DNA from: Crossaster papposus
Lineage: Eukaryota; Echinodermata; Asteroidea; Velatida; Solasteridae
Reading direction: 5' to 3'
Length of the DNA: 64,000 bases
Assembly (NCBI GenBank): GCA_037893245.1
Contig: JBAIAA010000877.1
Location: forward strand, 806,001 to 870,000
Shown here: one piece after another, positions 22,268-31,782 of the stretch
Layout of the letters: each line of letters starts with the position of its first letter
Position numbering within the stretch: position 1 is the stretch's first letter
Notes under the pieces: model-generated
The model's input: only the letters and a program-made list of their open reading frames with translations
The model's database searches: none
Told to the model about the DNA's origin: nothing
Position numbers and translations under genes: made by a program

Positions 22268-22525
22268 GAGGATGCCTTAAAATTGTGTCGTTGGTGGTGG
22301 CATTCGCACTACAAGCAATACCCCGGACTTTTTTTCCGAGTGAAAAGGGTTTGCCGTGAGTGGGTTCGTTTCGTCGAAACAACCCGATCCGATTTGATCC
22401 TGACCAAGTGGTCGCACGATTGCAGTGCCCACTTTCCGGACAACAACAGCGAGTGGCACACTCACTATCATTTGTCTCTCTTTTTCGACGTGACAGGTCC
22501 ACTTGAAATGTACCCACATTTTAAG
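22268..22525 (+). CDS. Internal exon of an unidentified Trp/His-rich protein
   Basis: TTATTTATTTTAG precedes and GTTTGTG follows, giving a 258-bp exon, phase 0 at both ends, 86 codons without a stop. The peptide begins EDALKLCRWWWHSHYKQYPG, contains FFRVKRVCREWVRFVE and WSHDCSAHFPDNN, and ends FFDVTGPLEMYPHFK. It has seven Trp and six His and reads like a folded domain; GC content and codon use stand out from the AT-rich flanks. The other forward frames also stay open over much of the exon, so openness alone is not proof. I recognise no family. It lies 600 bp outside the Harbinger right end, so it is probably not part of that element. Flanking exons were not found. Confidence 0.5.
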
Positions 22526-23100
22526 GTTTGTGTAAAATAAAAATAGTCACTTAAATTAATATAGACATGCATGTACAGTCAGTGAATTGATATTTTATTA
22601 GGAAATTGTATGCATACTGTGTCTAAAAACATTGATACATGAAGCCATGTTTACTTGAAATACTTTCTTTAATAAAACATTGTGAAGTTCAAGTTTTGTA
22701 AGTGCCGTATGGAAGTGCTTCGAACACATTTCGAAAAATATTTTGATGGATAAAGGATTCCTTTTTTTGAGTAGCCAATTATACAATTATACAGGTGAGT
22801 AATTAGGTGGCAATACAGGTACACCATACATGAAATATTTATTTCACACCTTTGAGTTATAAATTATTACTAGAAAAGATTTCAGGTGACATTTACATCA
22901 ACAATATATAACCTCTAACTTTTAGATGGAGTACTGAGTAATTGTATGGTCATACATTATGATTTGATTATTCAATAAAAGTGCGTACAGTGTACTTAAT
23001 TATGTCCTAAAGTACATACACTATAAATTGAACTTTAAAATAAAATATTGTAGATGTTCATTTAGTTGTGGGTGCTGATAACCCATGTACTGTTCTTTAG
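22526..23100. other. AT-rich, putative intron or intergenic; no gene seen
   Basis: No coding-like ORF or recognised repeat. Confidence 0.4.
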
Positions 23101-23144
23101 TTTAGGGCCAGGGCGAGTATGGCGAATCGTATCCATTACACACG

Positions 23145-23255
23145 GGGGTGTTGGGGAGCGGGGGGAGGGGTTGGGGCGGGGGTGTTGGGGGAGTCTTGGG
23201 TGTTGGGGGAGGGTCTTGGGTGTTGGGGGGAGGGTGTTGAGGGGTGGATGGAGAG
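23145..23255. repeat. G-rich minisatellite (GGTGTTGGGGGAG-type)
   Basis: About five imperfect units of GGGTGTTGGGGGAGGGTCTT, with many GGG runs on the plus strand; G-quadruplex potential is obvious. Confidence 0.85.
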
Positions 23256-23394
23256 TCGGATGTTTTGAAAAGTTCCCCTATCTGCTCTCATGTATGTCAA
23301 ACAAGGTGTCCAGTTTTTCTTAAATTGAGCAAGACATTATTTACTTATTCGGAATACTAAGCGGTGAAACTGAAAATGGGTCATTACTGATCGA

Positions 23395-23605
23395 GTATAC
23401 AATGTACATGTACAATGTACATGATAAAGTACCTTTTTAAAATGTCACTTTCATAGGTTAAACCGCCTGAAATCCATTCCACACAAATCCATTCTAAAAT
23501 AATTGACTTCGCTTGCCCTGGGCTACATGATCGTACTATACATGTACAATGTACATTGTACCATGGAGCGACATGTACATGTATGTACATTACATTATAC
23601 ATGTA
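23395..23605. repeat. TACATGTACAATG-type microsatellite
   Basis: Self-complementary ACATGT/GTACAC words cluster at 23398-23422 and 23535-23605. Confidence 0.75.
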
Positions 23606-23609
23606 CTGG

Positions 23610-23790
23610 GGCGGTATCGTAAGTCCGACGCCTCGTAAGTCTGACGCCTCATAAGTCCGAATTTCGGAATTATGAGTCGTCAGACTTTCGAGGCACTGCT
23701 TCATACACTCGGGCTCATGGGTCCGACGCACCAACAGTCCGACGTCGGACAAATGAGGCGTCGGACTGTTGAGGCGTCGGAGCTATAGAC
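23610..23790. repeat. Compound foldback of GTCCGACGCCTC words
   Basis: AGTCCGACGCCTC occurs as direct copies near 23625 and 23640 and inverted (GAGGCGTCGGAC) near 23754 and 23771. Internal palindromes include GTCCGACGTCGGAC near 23736 and TAAGTCCGAATTTCGGA. The whole stretch can fold into a multi-stem structure. Confidence 0.75.
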
Positions 23791-24112
23791 CGTTATAAGA
23801 GAAGGTTCATTTGTGCGACAAGGCAAAAACGAGTTTTACCAAGGCTTGTTACGGGCGATGTGAGCGATGTTGTCCACTTACGAACGTGAGAGGGCGCACT
23901 GTGCAAAGCACGAATTAGGGGTGCAGACATAGACATCTAAATAATTATTTAGATGTATATGGGTGCAGACCACCATAACCCTGTAAACTCCTGCACGCGA
24001 GCTCGTTAATTATTATTTGGTGATTGCACCAATGATTTGGTGTACAAAGCGGTCTTCGCGGCCTATATGTGGGATAGATTTTAGAAATATTGCTGGAGAT
24101 CAGTCAAACCAT

Positions 24113-24984
24113 TATACAGGGTGAACCTAAAACAAAACCCACCGGAAAATGGCCATAATCCCGAAAGTATACATTTCATGGAAAAACTGAAGTCAATATC
24201 AGAAAGTAGGAGCTACAAGCTTTCTTCTGACACCTACATCACAGGCCTACGGTCACTGGTAACTGAGTACCATTGCCTTGAAAACCTTAGGCAGATTTCA
24301 GAAATGTCCAAATAGGTGTGCGTGTTGTTATTTTCGTGTAGGCAAATAAGGTCGCCTGGAAAAGAACAAGAACACAATTCCCTTTGTTATAACCTGTTTA
24401 TTTGAAACAATAACAATGAAAACACTTATTTGGCTTTCATAAGCATCTTTCTCAGTCCTTAAGGTCCGACTCCTTCAACATGGCCGCCACCTCTCTCAAC
24501 GCAAATTTCACATCGTCTTTGCATATCCTGCACTGCTCTCCTCACCATCCCCGGATCTTGTCGTAAAATGTCAACTTCTTGCTGAATCCTCTCCCGTAAT
24601 TCAACAAGGTCCCATGGGAGACTAGCGTAGACCTTATTCTTAAGGTATCCCCAAAGGAAAAAGTCACATGGAGTTAGGTCAGGGTATTGAACCTGGGCCA
24701 CGAAAAGACGCGGTTGGATGCACACCACTGACCGCGAAGAGGGATGGTTCATTTCCATGTGGCTTACAAAATTATTGATTTTGACATTTCTGAAATCTGC
24801 CTATGTTTTTCAAGACAATAGTACTCAGTTACCAGTGACCGTAGGCCTGCGATGTAGGTGTCAGAAGAAAGCTTGTAGCTCCTACTTTCTGATATTGACT
24901 TCAGTTTTTCCATGAAATGTATACTCTCGGGATTATGGCCATTTTCCGGTGTTTTTTTTTATTTTTTAGGTTCACCCTGTATAG
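24113..24984. mobile_element. mariner-like element with ~200-bp terminal inverted repeats
   Basis: The ends read TATACAGGGTGAACCTAAAA and its complement (AGGTTCACCCTGTATA). The inverted match extends about 200 bp inward (24117-24317 against 24776-24979), including GGAAAATGGCCATAATC and GTAGGAGCTACAAGCTTTC. TA flanks fit mariner/Tc1 target duplication. The ~460-bp core carries only the C-terminal end of a transposase, so this is an internally deleted copy. Confidence 0.85.
24459..24716 (-). pseudogene. mariner-like transposase, C-terminal end
   Basis: The minus-strand frame contains RLFVAQVQYPDLTPCDFFLW then GYLKNKVYASLP, DLVELRERIQQEVD and MVRRAVQDMQRRCE before a stop at 24459. The D of PCDFFLWG is the third catalytic Asp. 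Upstream residues in the open frame (to 24758) run into the inverted repeat and are not transposase-like, so the N-terminal two-thirds of the protein are deleted. Confidence 0.8.
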
Positions 24985-25061
24985 TGGCCACCCACAGTAC
25001 CGGTGTCTATGGCCACTATAAGCAAGTGACCACTATAGCAAGGTTGTACACATATACATGT

Positions 25062-25165
25062 GCGTGTACGCGTACATACATGTACATGTACATGTATACA
25101 TGTACATGTACACATATTATATTTATATTACATGTACAGTGTACATGTACACTTATGCATGTACA
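25062..25165. repeat. TACATG/TACACG microsatellite, self-complementary
   Basis: Dense array of ACATGTAC words; the sequence is nearly its own reverse complement over several stretches. Confidence 0.9.
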
Positions 25166-25620
25166 AAACGAAGACATGCCCTCCCTTCAACATTTTTGTT
25201 TTTGCCTTATGGCATACACCTTTCTCTCTAAAGGCAGATCTTTTCGACCCATGGATAACAATTCACACTTTGAAATAAACGACGAAATAAAACCAAGCGC
25301 CCACGATCTGACGATAAATTTTCCGACGGCTCTCATTGGTTTTGTACACGAATCTTAATTGAGGTCGTCCTCGATTCTAACCATAATAACCCCAATTCAC
25401 CTTCGTGTCGCCAGGCATGTGTCCTCCATTTACACCATAAACAAACGCACTAGCTACACTACAGTACAAATGTACACATAATGCATCGTTTCGACCCTAC
25501 AAAATAAAAGGGCCCCTGACGCAACGTTGTCCCCCAATATTGTTCTATAAAAAAATGCCATTGAATAATTTCAAAAATCAAGTGCAATTAAAGTACATTG
25601 GTAGTCAGAAGACGGCCTAG

Positions 25621-25788
25621 TTGGTCTTCCACCAGATTGTCGGCGCCACCTTCAACGGGGACTACCGGGTCAGCTACCGGATCGAATCGGTACGGTTCTG
25701 CACCTCGGACTTCCACAGCATCGCCTCGTGGTCCGTGGGCAAATCGTTGACCGAAGACAAACTGGAATGCCACGACGTTACACCTTAG
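25621..25788 (+). CDS. Coding-like GC-rich fragment, unidentified
   Basis: 55 codons from TTG (after a TAG at 25618-25620 that could be an acceptor) to TAG at 25786-25788: LVFHQIVGATFNGDYRVSYR then IESVRFCTSDFHSIASWSVG and SLTEDKLECHDV. Third positions are strongly G/C (GTC, TTC, CAC, GCC, ACC), unlike the AT-rich flanks. That composition suggests a real exon or a retrocopy from a GC-rich gene. I do not recognise the family. The terminal TAG may be real or the end of a truncated copy. Confidence 0.35.
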   Translation: MVFHQIVGATFNGDYRVSYRIESVRFCTSDFHSIASWSVGKSLTEDKLECHDVTP

Positions 25789-26052
25789 AAATGCATAATT
25801 CAGGACATGCAAAATAGTGACGTGACGTCAACGCTTTGAAGACAAACAGATTTTTACAGCCCCCAACAGTTGCACATTTTGCGGCGGGTTTTTTTTCATA
25901 AAAAAATTACACTGTAAACAAAATTTAGTCAAGGTACGAAGAAAATTTAGTCAAGCTGACTAAAAGTATGCGTCCGTCACTTTCATAAGACCACGACGAA
26001 ATACGTGTTTGGTGGACCAGATAAAATTCGTCATACAACTGCAGTCGTGTAG

Positions 26053-26152
26053 TCTATATACTATAAAAGATGAAAAATGCGCCATCTTGCCCCTGGGTGC
26101 CGCCATCTTGGAACACAGGGCCGCGCCATCTTGGCGTCTGGGCGGCGCCATT
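26053..26152 (+). promoter_or_regulatory. TATA-like box plus cluster of GCCATCTTG (YY1-type) motifs
   Basis: TATAAAAG at 26062-26069 is followed by GCGCCATCTTG at 26079-26089, CGCCATCTTGG at 26101, GCGCCATCTTGG at 26123 and a partial GCGCCATTA near 26145. The complement AAGATGGCGGC is the YY1-type core-promoter element of many metazoan genes. More copies follow at 26703 (GCGCCATCTTG) and 26785 (GCGCCATGTTG). The arrangement looks promoter-like, but no downstream coding exon is identified. Confidence 0.4.
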
Positions 26153-26396
26153 AGCCTCTGTCATGACCTTTCTAAAAAGTCAACGCGCGGAAATCCCGAA
26201 GTGGTTCGTATTGTTTCCCGTACGATTCCTGTTAAAAATTACGAGACGCAGGCAGCATGCAAGCGAAGATGGACTGCCTATTGAGCATTATTAGTTCGGA
26301 AGTCGGGAAGTATTTTTACAAAGATTGTTTTTATTCAGAGTCGATGGTATTCTACGGAGCCCCTAAAGGGACATATGACGAATACAAATCACCGTT

Positions 26397-26541
26397 ACGA
26401 AATAATTTGAGTTTTTTTCGTGCACACAAAATAACTTATTTCGTGAGTCGAAAAGTTTTCGTAGCCACGAAATGACTTCGTGCGCTCCAAAAAAAACTGT
26501 TCGTGAGCTCGAAATAATTTTGTGCGCTCGAAATACTTTCT
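26397..26541. repeat. Degenerate ~20-bp tandem repeat (GAAATnACTTCGTGCGCTC)
   Basis: About seven imperfect units, each a GAAATAATTT-like stretch followed by CGTGCGCTC/CGTGAGTC/CGTAGCCAC. Confidence 0.7.
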
Positions 26542-26661
26542 AGCTGGTACTCTACTCGCTAACTGTTTTGCGATTTGTTTGTCATACAATCCATTATGTT
26601 TTTAAGACGTCAACAAGGTGTATCTATAAGTTACGATTTCACCCGCGCGGCATCCTGCTAG
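26541..26661 (+). mobile_element. Helitron-like 3' end, copy 1
   Basis: Shares GCTGGTACTCTACT, TTTGTTTGTCATACAATCC, GACGTCAACAAGGTGTAT and the CACCC...GC end with 27137-27276. It ends GCGCGGCATCCTGCTAG followed by T, the CTRR|T signature of Helitron 3' termini; half of the terminal palindrome is missing. Confidence 0.45.
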
Positions 26662-27136
26662 TCATATCTATACTATTAATCCTGAAGATGGGACATGGTT
26701 TGCGCCATCTTGTGGACGGTTCTCCGTGTGCCGTGTACTTGTTTGCGCGCGGAGGGTGGGAGGGAGCCCGCCTATCTTGCCGCGCCATGTTGGGTGTGGT
26801 GTCCTGTTTGCCCGCCGCGGCATAGTGTGGGGTAGCGGATGTGGGATCCCGTTTTTTGCACGGGCCTCCTGTCGGCATTGCGCGGTGTCTGCGCCGGTCC
26901 CGCGCCAGTTTGCGGTGGCGAGGCAGAGTATGGAAGGGAGCCTGTCTATTGTGCGTTATTCTTGTCTACCAGTACCATTTCAGTCACAGTTTTGGAACAT
27001 GAAAACAATGATTCGTTCCTTTCGTGTTGCCTTTTGGGCTCATTTCTTGTACAACTTTTTGAAACATGAAACAAACCTTTAAGACACATTTGAAAAGCAT
27101 CATGGAATGACAAACAAGCAAGTTTATACACACACC
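26662..27136. other. GC/CpG-rich interior between the two Helitron-like ends
   Basis: 26700-26960 is strongly GC-rich (CCGCGCCATGTTGG, CGCGCCAGTTTGCGG) with an open but unassignable frame. It may be the body of the Helitron-like element ending at 27276 or a CpG island. Confidence 0.35.
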
Positions 27137-27276
27137 TAGCTGGTACTCTACTCCCTAAGTTTCGCGGTTTGTTTGTCATACAATCCATTATGTGTTTAGG
27201 ACGTCAACAAGGTGTATATATAAGTTGCGATTCCACCCAGCTAGCGGGTGCCGCGCGAAGCGCGCCATCCCGCTAA
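27137..27276 (+). mobile_element. Helitron-like 3' end with hairpin, copy 2
   Basis: Second copy of the repeat at 26541-26661, ending with a palindrome: TAGCGGG, then CGCGC-GAA-GCGCG, then CCCGCTA, and CTAA|T at 27273-27277. A GC hairpin close to CTRR followed by T is the hallmark of Helitron 3' ends. No 5' TC terminus or Rep/helicase ORF was found. Confidence 0.5.
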
Positions 27277-27449
27277 TACTTAAGAAATTTACGCGAGTGC
27301 GTTGCTTGACGAAAAAGCACAGGTCATCTTTTTTGTGAGCATGCGCAGTACACGCGATGTGATACATTTTTGGCGAAAAAAAACCAGCTTGGCCGCCATT
27401 ACAATTTCTGTCGATGTCGTCGATTCGAGCATACACTGTGAACGGCCTG

Positions 27450-27870
27450 GATGTGATTTCCCTACAAAAATGGAAAGGTGATTTTGGTGGATGTGATATT
27501 GGAGCTAAAATGTGATTTTAGCAGCAATTATCCAAAATCACATCCGAGCCAGAAATCACATCTAGGATTATGTCGTTAAAGTCCAATATCACATCCTGTG
27601 TTAGTGCCTTGCCAAAATCACATCCACTCTCTGGCCACTTAACCAAAATCACATCATAGTGTCTGGCCCTACCCAAAATCACATTGTGTTTTAATACCTC
27701 ATTCAGGCTTAGGTCATAAAACCCAATATCACATCCTGGTTCCCCTTAACTCATCGAAGGTCGCACGTGTCTAAGAAGATTGGCAGCTGTGCTATTCAAA
27801 ATCACATCTTTGGGGTCAGGGAAACAGCCATAAAGCCAATTATACTAATCACTGGCTGACCACTATGTTT
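27450..27870 (+). repeat. Dispersed repeat with arrayed GATGTGAT / ATCACATC motifs, copy 1
   Basis: About four GATGTGAT-type words (27451-27520) are followed by about eight reverse-oriented copies (CCAAAATCACATCC or CCAATATCACATCC) to 27800. The part from 27536 to 27870 is closely matched, in inverted orientation, at 43590-43935. No ORF. Confidence 0.9.
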
Positions 27871-28980
27871 ACAAACATGTAATTGGATTTGCCTGGTGAA
27901 AGACTGTACATTAGCTACATGTACCATAGAGAAAGTTGCCATGTATTATCATGGTACAAGCATAGTTTGTTTTACAGTTGCTTTGCCACCACCTACCCAA
28001 GCCAGATTTTGGCATGGACCATAGCTATAAAGCCCACACGAGCAGTAGCTACCAATATGTTTTTTTGTTTGTTTGTTGTGGTGGTTTTTTTCGGGGGGTG
28101 GGGGGTTATCTTAATGTCAAATTTTAAAAGTACAAGTATTCAATCAATATAATTACGACAAACAAACCCCATAATCAGATTCATACATGTACTTTTTGTC
28201 GTAAATTGTTTCCGGTTTATTTTCCATCATCAAAAGAAAGTGTAAAAAATAGTACAATGTAACGCAATAATATTTGCAACTAAATGTCAAAAAAAAAAAT
28301 GTAATACACGTATTCAAGTTCGTTTACAGTAAATTATTAAAAATGAATTGTAAACACTAATTTAAATGACAAGATCTATAGCATTATTAACAAAAAAAAA
28401 TGAATTTTAATGGAATGATGATGCAAATGACTGGTAACCAATAAAAAAAGGTAAGGAATAAAATACCTTAATTACTGATAAAACAATCACTTATTGACTA
28501 TTTGACTTGATAAATATATAAATAAGAATTACCTATATAAATCAGATGATGAGATGACTGAGTGTTGATGAGATGACCGAGTGTTGATGAGATGTCTGTA
28601 TTGCATTTATATTGCACTACCCCTGTAATATAAATGGTTTTTGAAAGATATACCGGTAGCTGGTTGTTTTAAATAATTGTTAATTTGGCTCTCAATTTTG
28701 AGTAAAACTATTTTTTATCTGAAATGGAAAATACACCATTTTGTCGGTTGTTTATTTCTTTTTCGTCATTAAATAGAAAGGTGCTTGACAAAAAAACTGA
28801 AGTTTTAGCTCTGCGAATGTTGCCTATTCCAAGTTAACACTATTTTAAGATTTAGCCTAAATAAAAAAATTGCCGTCATTGCAGTAACGCTTCTCAGATT
28901 CAATTTTATGGTGATAAAAAGTTATATTTTGTGTTCATAACCGCAGTAGGCTACTTCAAAGTGAACAGTTTATAAAAATG
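27871..28980. other. Intergenic, AT-rich; short tandem repeat at 28545-28600
   Basis: GATGAGATGACCGAGTGTT is repeated about 2.7 times at 28545-28600. A T/G-rich low-complexity stretch lies at 28060-28105. No gene recognised. Confidence 0.5.
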
Positions 28981-29290
28981 CTGATTCCGCCGCTCATAAA
29001 TGGAAATATGTTGATGACCTTAGCTTAGGTGAGATCAGATTGGTAAACAGCAACTTCTCTTTGCAAAACGATACCAATGATTTGTTTAACTGGTCCCAAG
29101 TTAACAAACTTAATCTCAACCCGTCCAAATGCAAAATTATGCAATTTTACTTTGGGAAAAATACTCATGAACCACCTCATTTATTGATTGGTGACAACGT
29201 ACGTACTTGAAGTATTGACAGAAACGAAACTACTTGGAGTATGGGTCCAGAATAATTTAAAATGGGAACACCCAGTTTCAGGAAATGGTT
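28981..29290 (+). pseudogene. LINE reverse transcriptase fragment with YVDD
   Basis: The plus frame reads KWKYVDDLSLGEIR (catalytic YVDD, motif C), then LFNWSQVNKLNLNPSKCKIM and QFYFGK, the conserved segment after the catalytic site in CR1/L2/Jockey pol. A stop near 29210 and a frameshift precede KLLGVWVQNNLKWEHPVSG in another frame. It is then lost near 29290. The fragment overlaps in content with the start of the minus-strand relic at 14979-15640. Confidence 0.85.
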
Positions 29291-31743
29291 TCTAAGGGTA
29301 GCAGACTCAGTTCAGTGTTGCGCAATATTTGAACACGCAAACTTCGGAGCGCGTAAATTTTTAATTTGCGCATTAGAGATGGAACGCATATTTTAAAAAA
29401 ATCGCGCAATCTTTATTATTCAAACAGAATTCTGACCAACACCATGAATTACTTGCCGTAGAATTAGATTTTACCTCCCAAGATAAAAAAGAGAAGACCA
29501 GGGTAGCGTTCTGCTGTTTGTTAATTTATGTCTGAAGTGATATTTTTGTTCAAAACTTGAGTAAACCAGTGTTGCACACAGACTGCAAGTTCTAAATTCC
29601 TTGTGACAAAGCGTGCGCTCAAGGGATGCTGGTGTATAAATTAAGATTTGGCAAAAGTATGGAAAACCACTAGTGTAAAACAAGAACAGAATAACAAAAC
29701 TTTGTAAAACAATGTTCAACCTATTATTAGGAACAAGCAACATTTTGAAAAATTTGTCTAACATTTTGCTTTGCAGCCCAGTTTGTTAACAACAAAGTGA
29801 AAGTGTTTTGGCCACCCGCCGTACCCGTACCGGTGCGGTTTGCTTATCTAAAATGAAAAGGCTATTGCCCGTTGGACGTATATGGGGTGCAAAAATTGAC
29901 TAAATAAAGAGGTACGGGTACCGGGTGCACAACACCAATTCACTGTGAATTACTATGCGCAAGCTCATTATTTTGTGATCCCTTAAATAATTTTGAATAA
30001 GATTTCTATGTAGCCTATCAAATAAAATAATTTGTGGAGATCGAGTATTTGTGACTTGTGTGTTCAAACTCGAGAGATTTTGTTTTAAACAAAATCCATT
30101 GTGTGGGTTTATTTTACTAGGAGGCATGGATACATTTCAGGCATGGGCGCGACCAACTTTGGAAAGATGATCATTATGATTTGGGGAAGGGAAATAGAAA
30201 ATCAAAATCGACTCGGTCGACCCTCTAATAAAATTTAGGGGTTTTAATATTTAATATTCTTAATATTTAATTTGCAGTGGCTTAATCTTTATCTTTTTTT
30301 AAGAAACAATTTTTTGTTTTTTCAAATCTTAAACTGCCTGTTACTTATGTTTTTGGTTGTCTATCAATAGTGCCACGGTGTTGCCGCAAGATTGGCCGCC
30401 ATGCATCTGCTGACGCGTGGATCATACCGCGCGCTGACGCCGATGTAAAATTTGTGTCTATCGTGTAGTTCGTGCCTCGGTTGTTGACCGCATCGCACAA
30501 TTTAAGTTTGCACACTCAAACTTGAAAACAAAAATCCCTGCGCGGTTTTAAAAATCTGTGCGTAAATTCTAACTAAAACTGCGCATCTTTAAAGATTGCG
30601 CTCAACAGCCATAATTATGTCAAATGGCTACAAGATTCTAACAAGATTAACATGGTTCGATACCATAAAAAGGACAAACAATCTAAGGCTTTTGTTTTTA
30701 CCCGAAAATCATTCCACACAAGTGTTACTAACTTTAATTGTTATCGTTCTAAAACTTGTATATTGTGCCTATAAATCCGAAATTACCGGGTCAGTAAAGT
30801 AAAAACTAATGCCGAAATGTTGGGTTTTTGACCCTTTCTTCATCTATGTTCATCTTTTTGGAACCTTTCCGCCATTTTACATGACCTATTGTGTGGTTCA
30901 CAATATCGAGTAGGCCTATTCGATTAGAGCCACATTGTATAGAGCTATTTGACTGACAGTGCCGATACAGCCAGGCAGTACCAGTGCTATTTTTTATATT
31001 GTATTGTTGCAATCATAATAGAGCAACCTTGCTCTATGTTGCAATAAACTTCAAACTAGACAAATTATTTGAGACATGGTTTGGCTTTAATACATTGAAA
31101 TGGTTCCTTGCTGTACGTTGTTGGTCCCCTATGTTACTTTCTTTGAAGGCCGTGGGTTGCAGCAGGTCTTTCCCATGAATCTCACTCATCCATTTGGTTG
31201 TTTTGTATATGCTTATAACTGACCCAGGCCAAACCACTGTTCAACATCTGGTTAATCCATTCAGCCAATTTACTACACCACAGGGGGCAGGTCCTCTAGA
31301 CAACATTTGGCCTTGGGTATGTACTTCTTATTCCTCTATGGGGTAACTGAGCGTTTACGTAATAATTGTGTTTTGCAACAATCCAACAAATCAAGATTTT
31401 CATTGTTTGTTCACTGATTTAAACGATCAAAACGAGAAAACATGGTTTATATACTAAAGAAATACTTTTGATATCCACTCGGTAAAATTCCACGTGAGTT
31501 TAGCGCACAGAATTTTTTGGTAGGCAGGCCGGCAACACTTGGTTAGTCAAGGGATATTTATTGCTCACAACTGGTGTTTGTTCCTGGTCCTGTAATTTAT
31601 ACTCCCCAAGGAAGATATACAGCTCCAGATAAGCTTATACTATAGGGTTGGGATTCTGGTAGAATCCCAGGCCAAAAACAGAATAACATAACGTCTATAT
31701 TAATTATGTAAAAAAAACAAAATCAAGGCATGTAGATTTAAAA
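29291..31743. other. Intergenic; no gene seen
   Basis: Inverted GTACCCGTACC/GGTACGGGTACC words lie at 29821 and 29912. CGCAAACTT/GCGCA-rich segments lie near 29335-29410 and 30480-30600. A TTGGCCGCCATG word sits at 30400. No ORF looks coding. Confidence 0.45.
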
Positions 31744-31782
31744 TTACAGTTGTTTTCCTAGTTCCGGATTTTTTTCTAGTTC
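31744..31782. mobile_element. Terminal fragment of the TTTTCCTAGTTCCGG element at the satellite edge
   Basis: TACAGTTGTTTTCCTAGTTC here is the same as the complement of the right end of the element at 46699-47422. The satellite starts within about 10 bp of it. Confidence 0.65.

Noticed and set aside
24912-25358. 148-codon ORF with THS/YMY-rich stretch
   Set aside because: Translation of the TACATG microsatellite and flanks; not coding-like.
26726-27082. 118-codon plus-strand ORF in the GC-rich interval
   Set aside because: Low AT content reduces stops; the peptide has no domain features.
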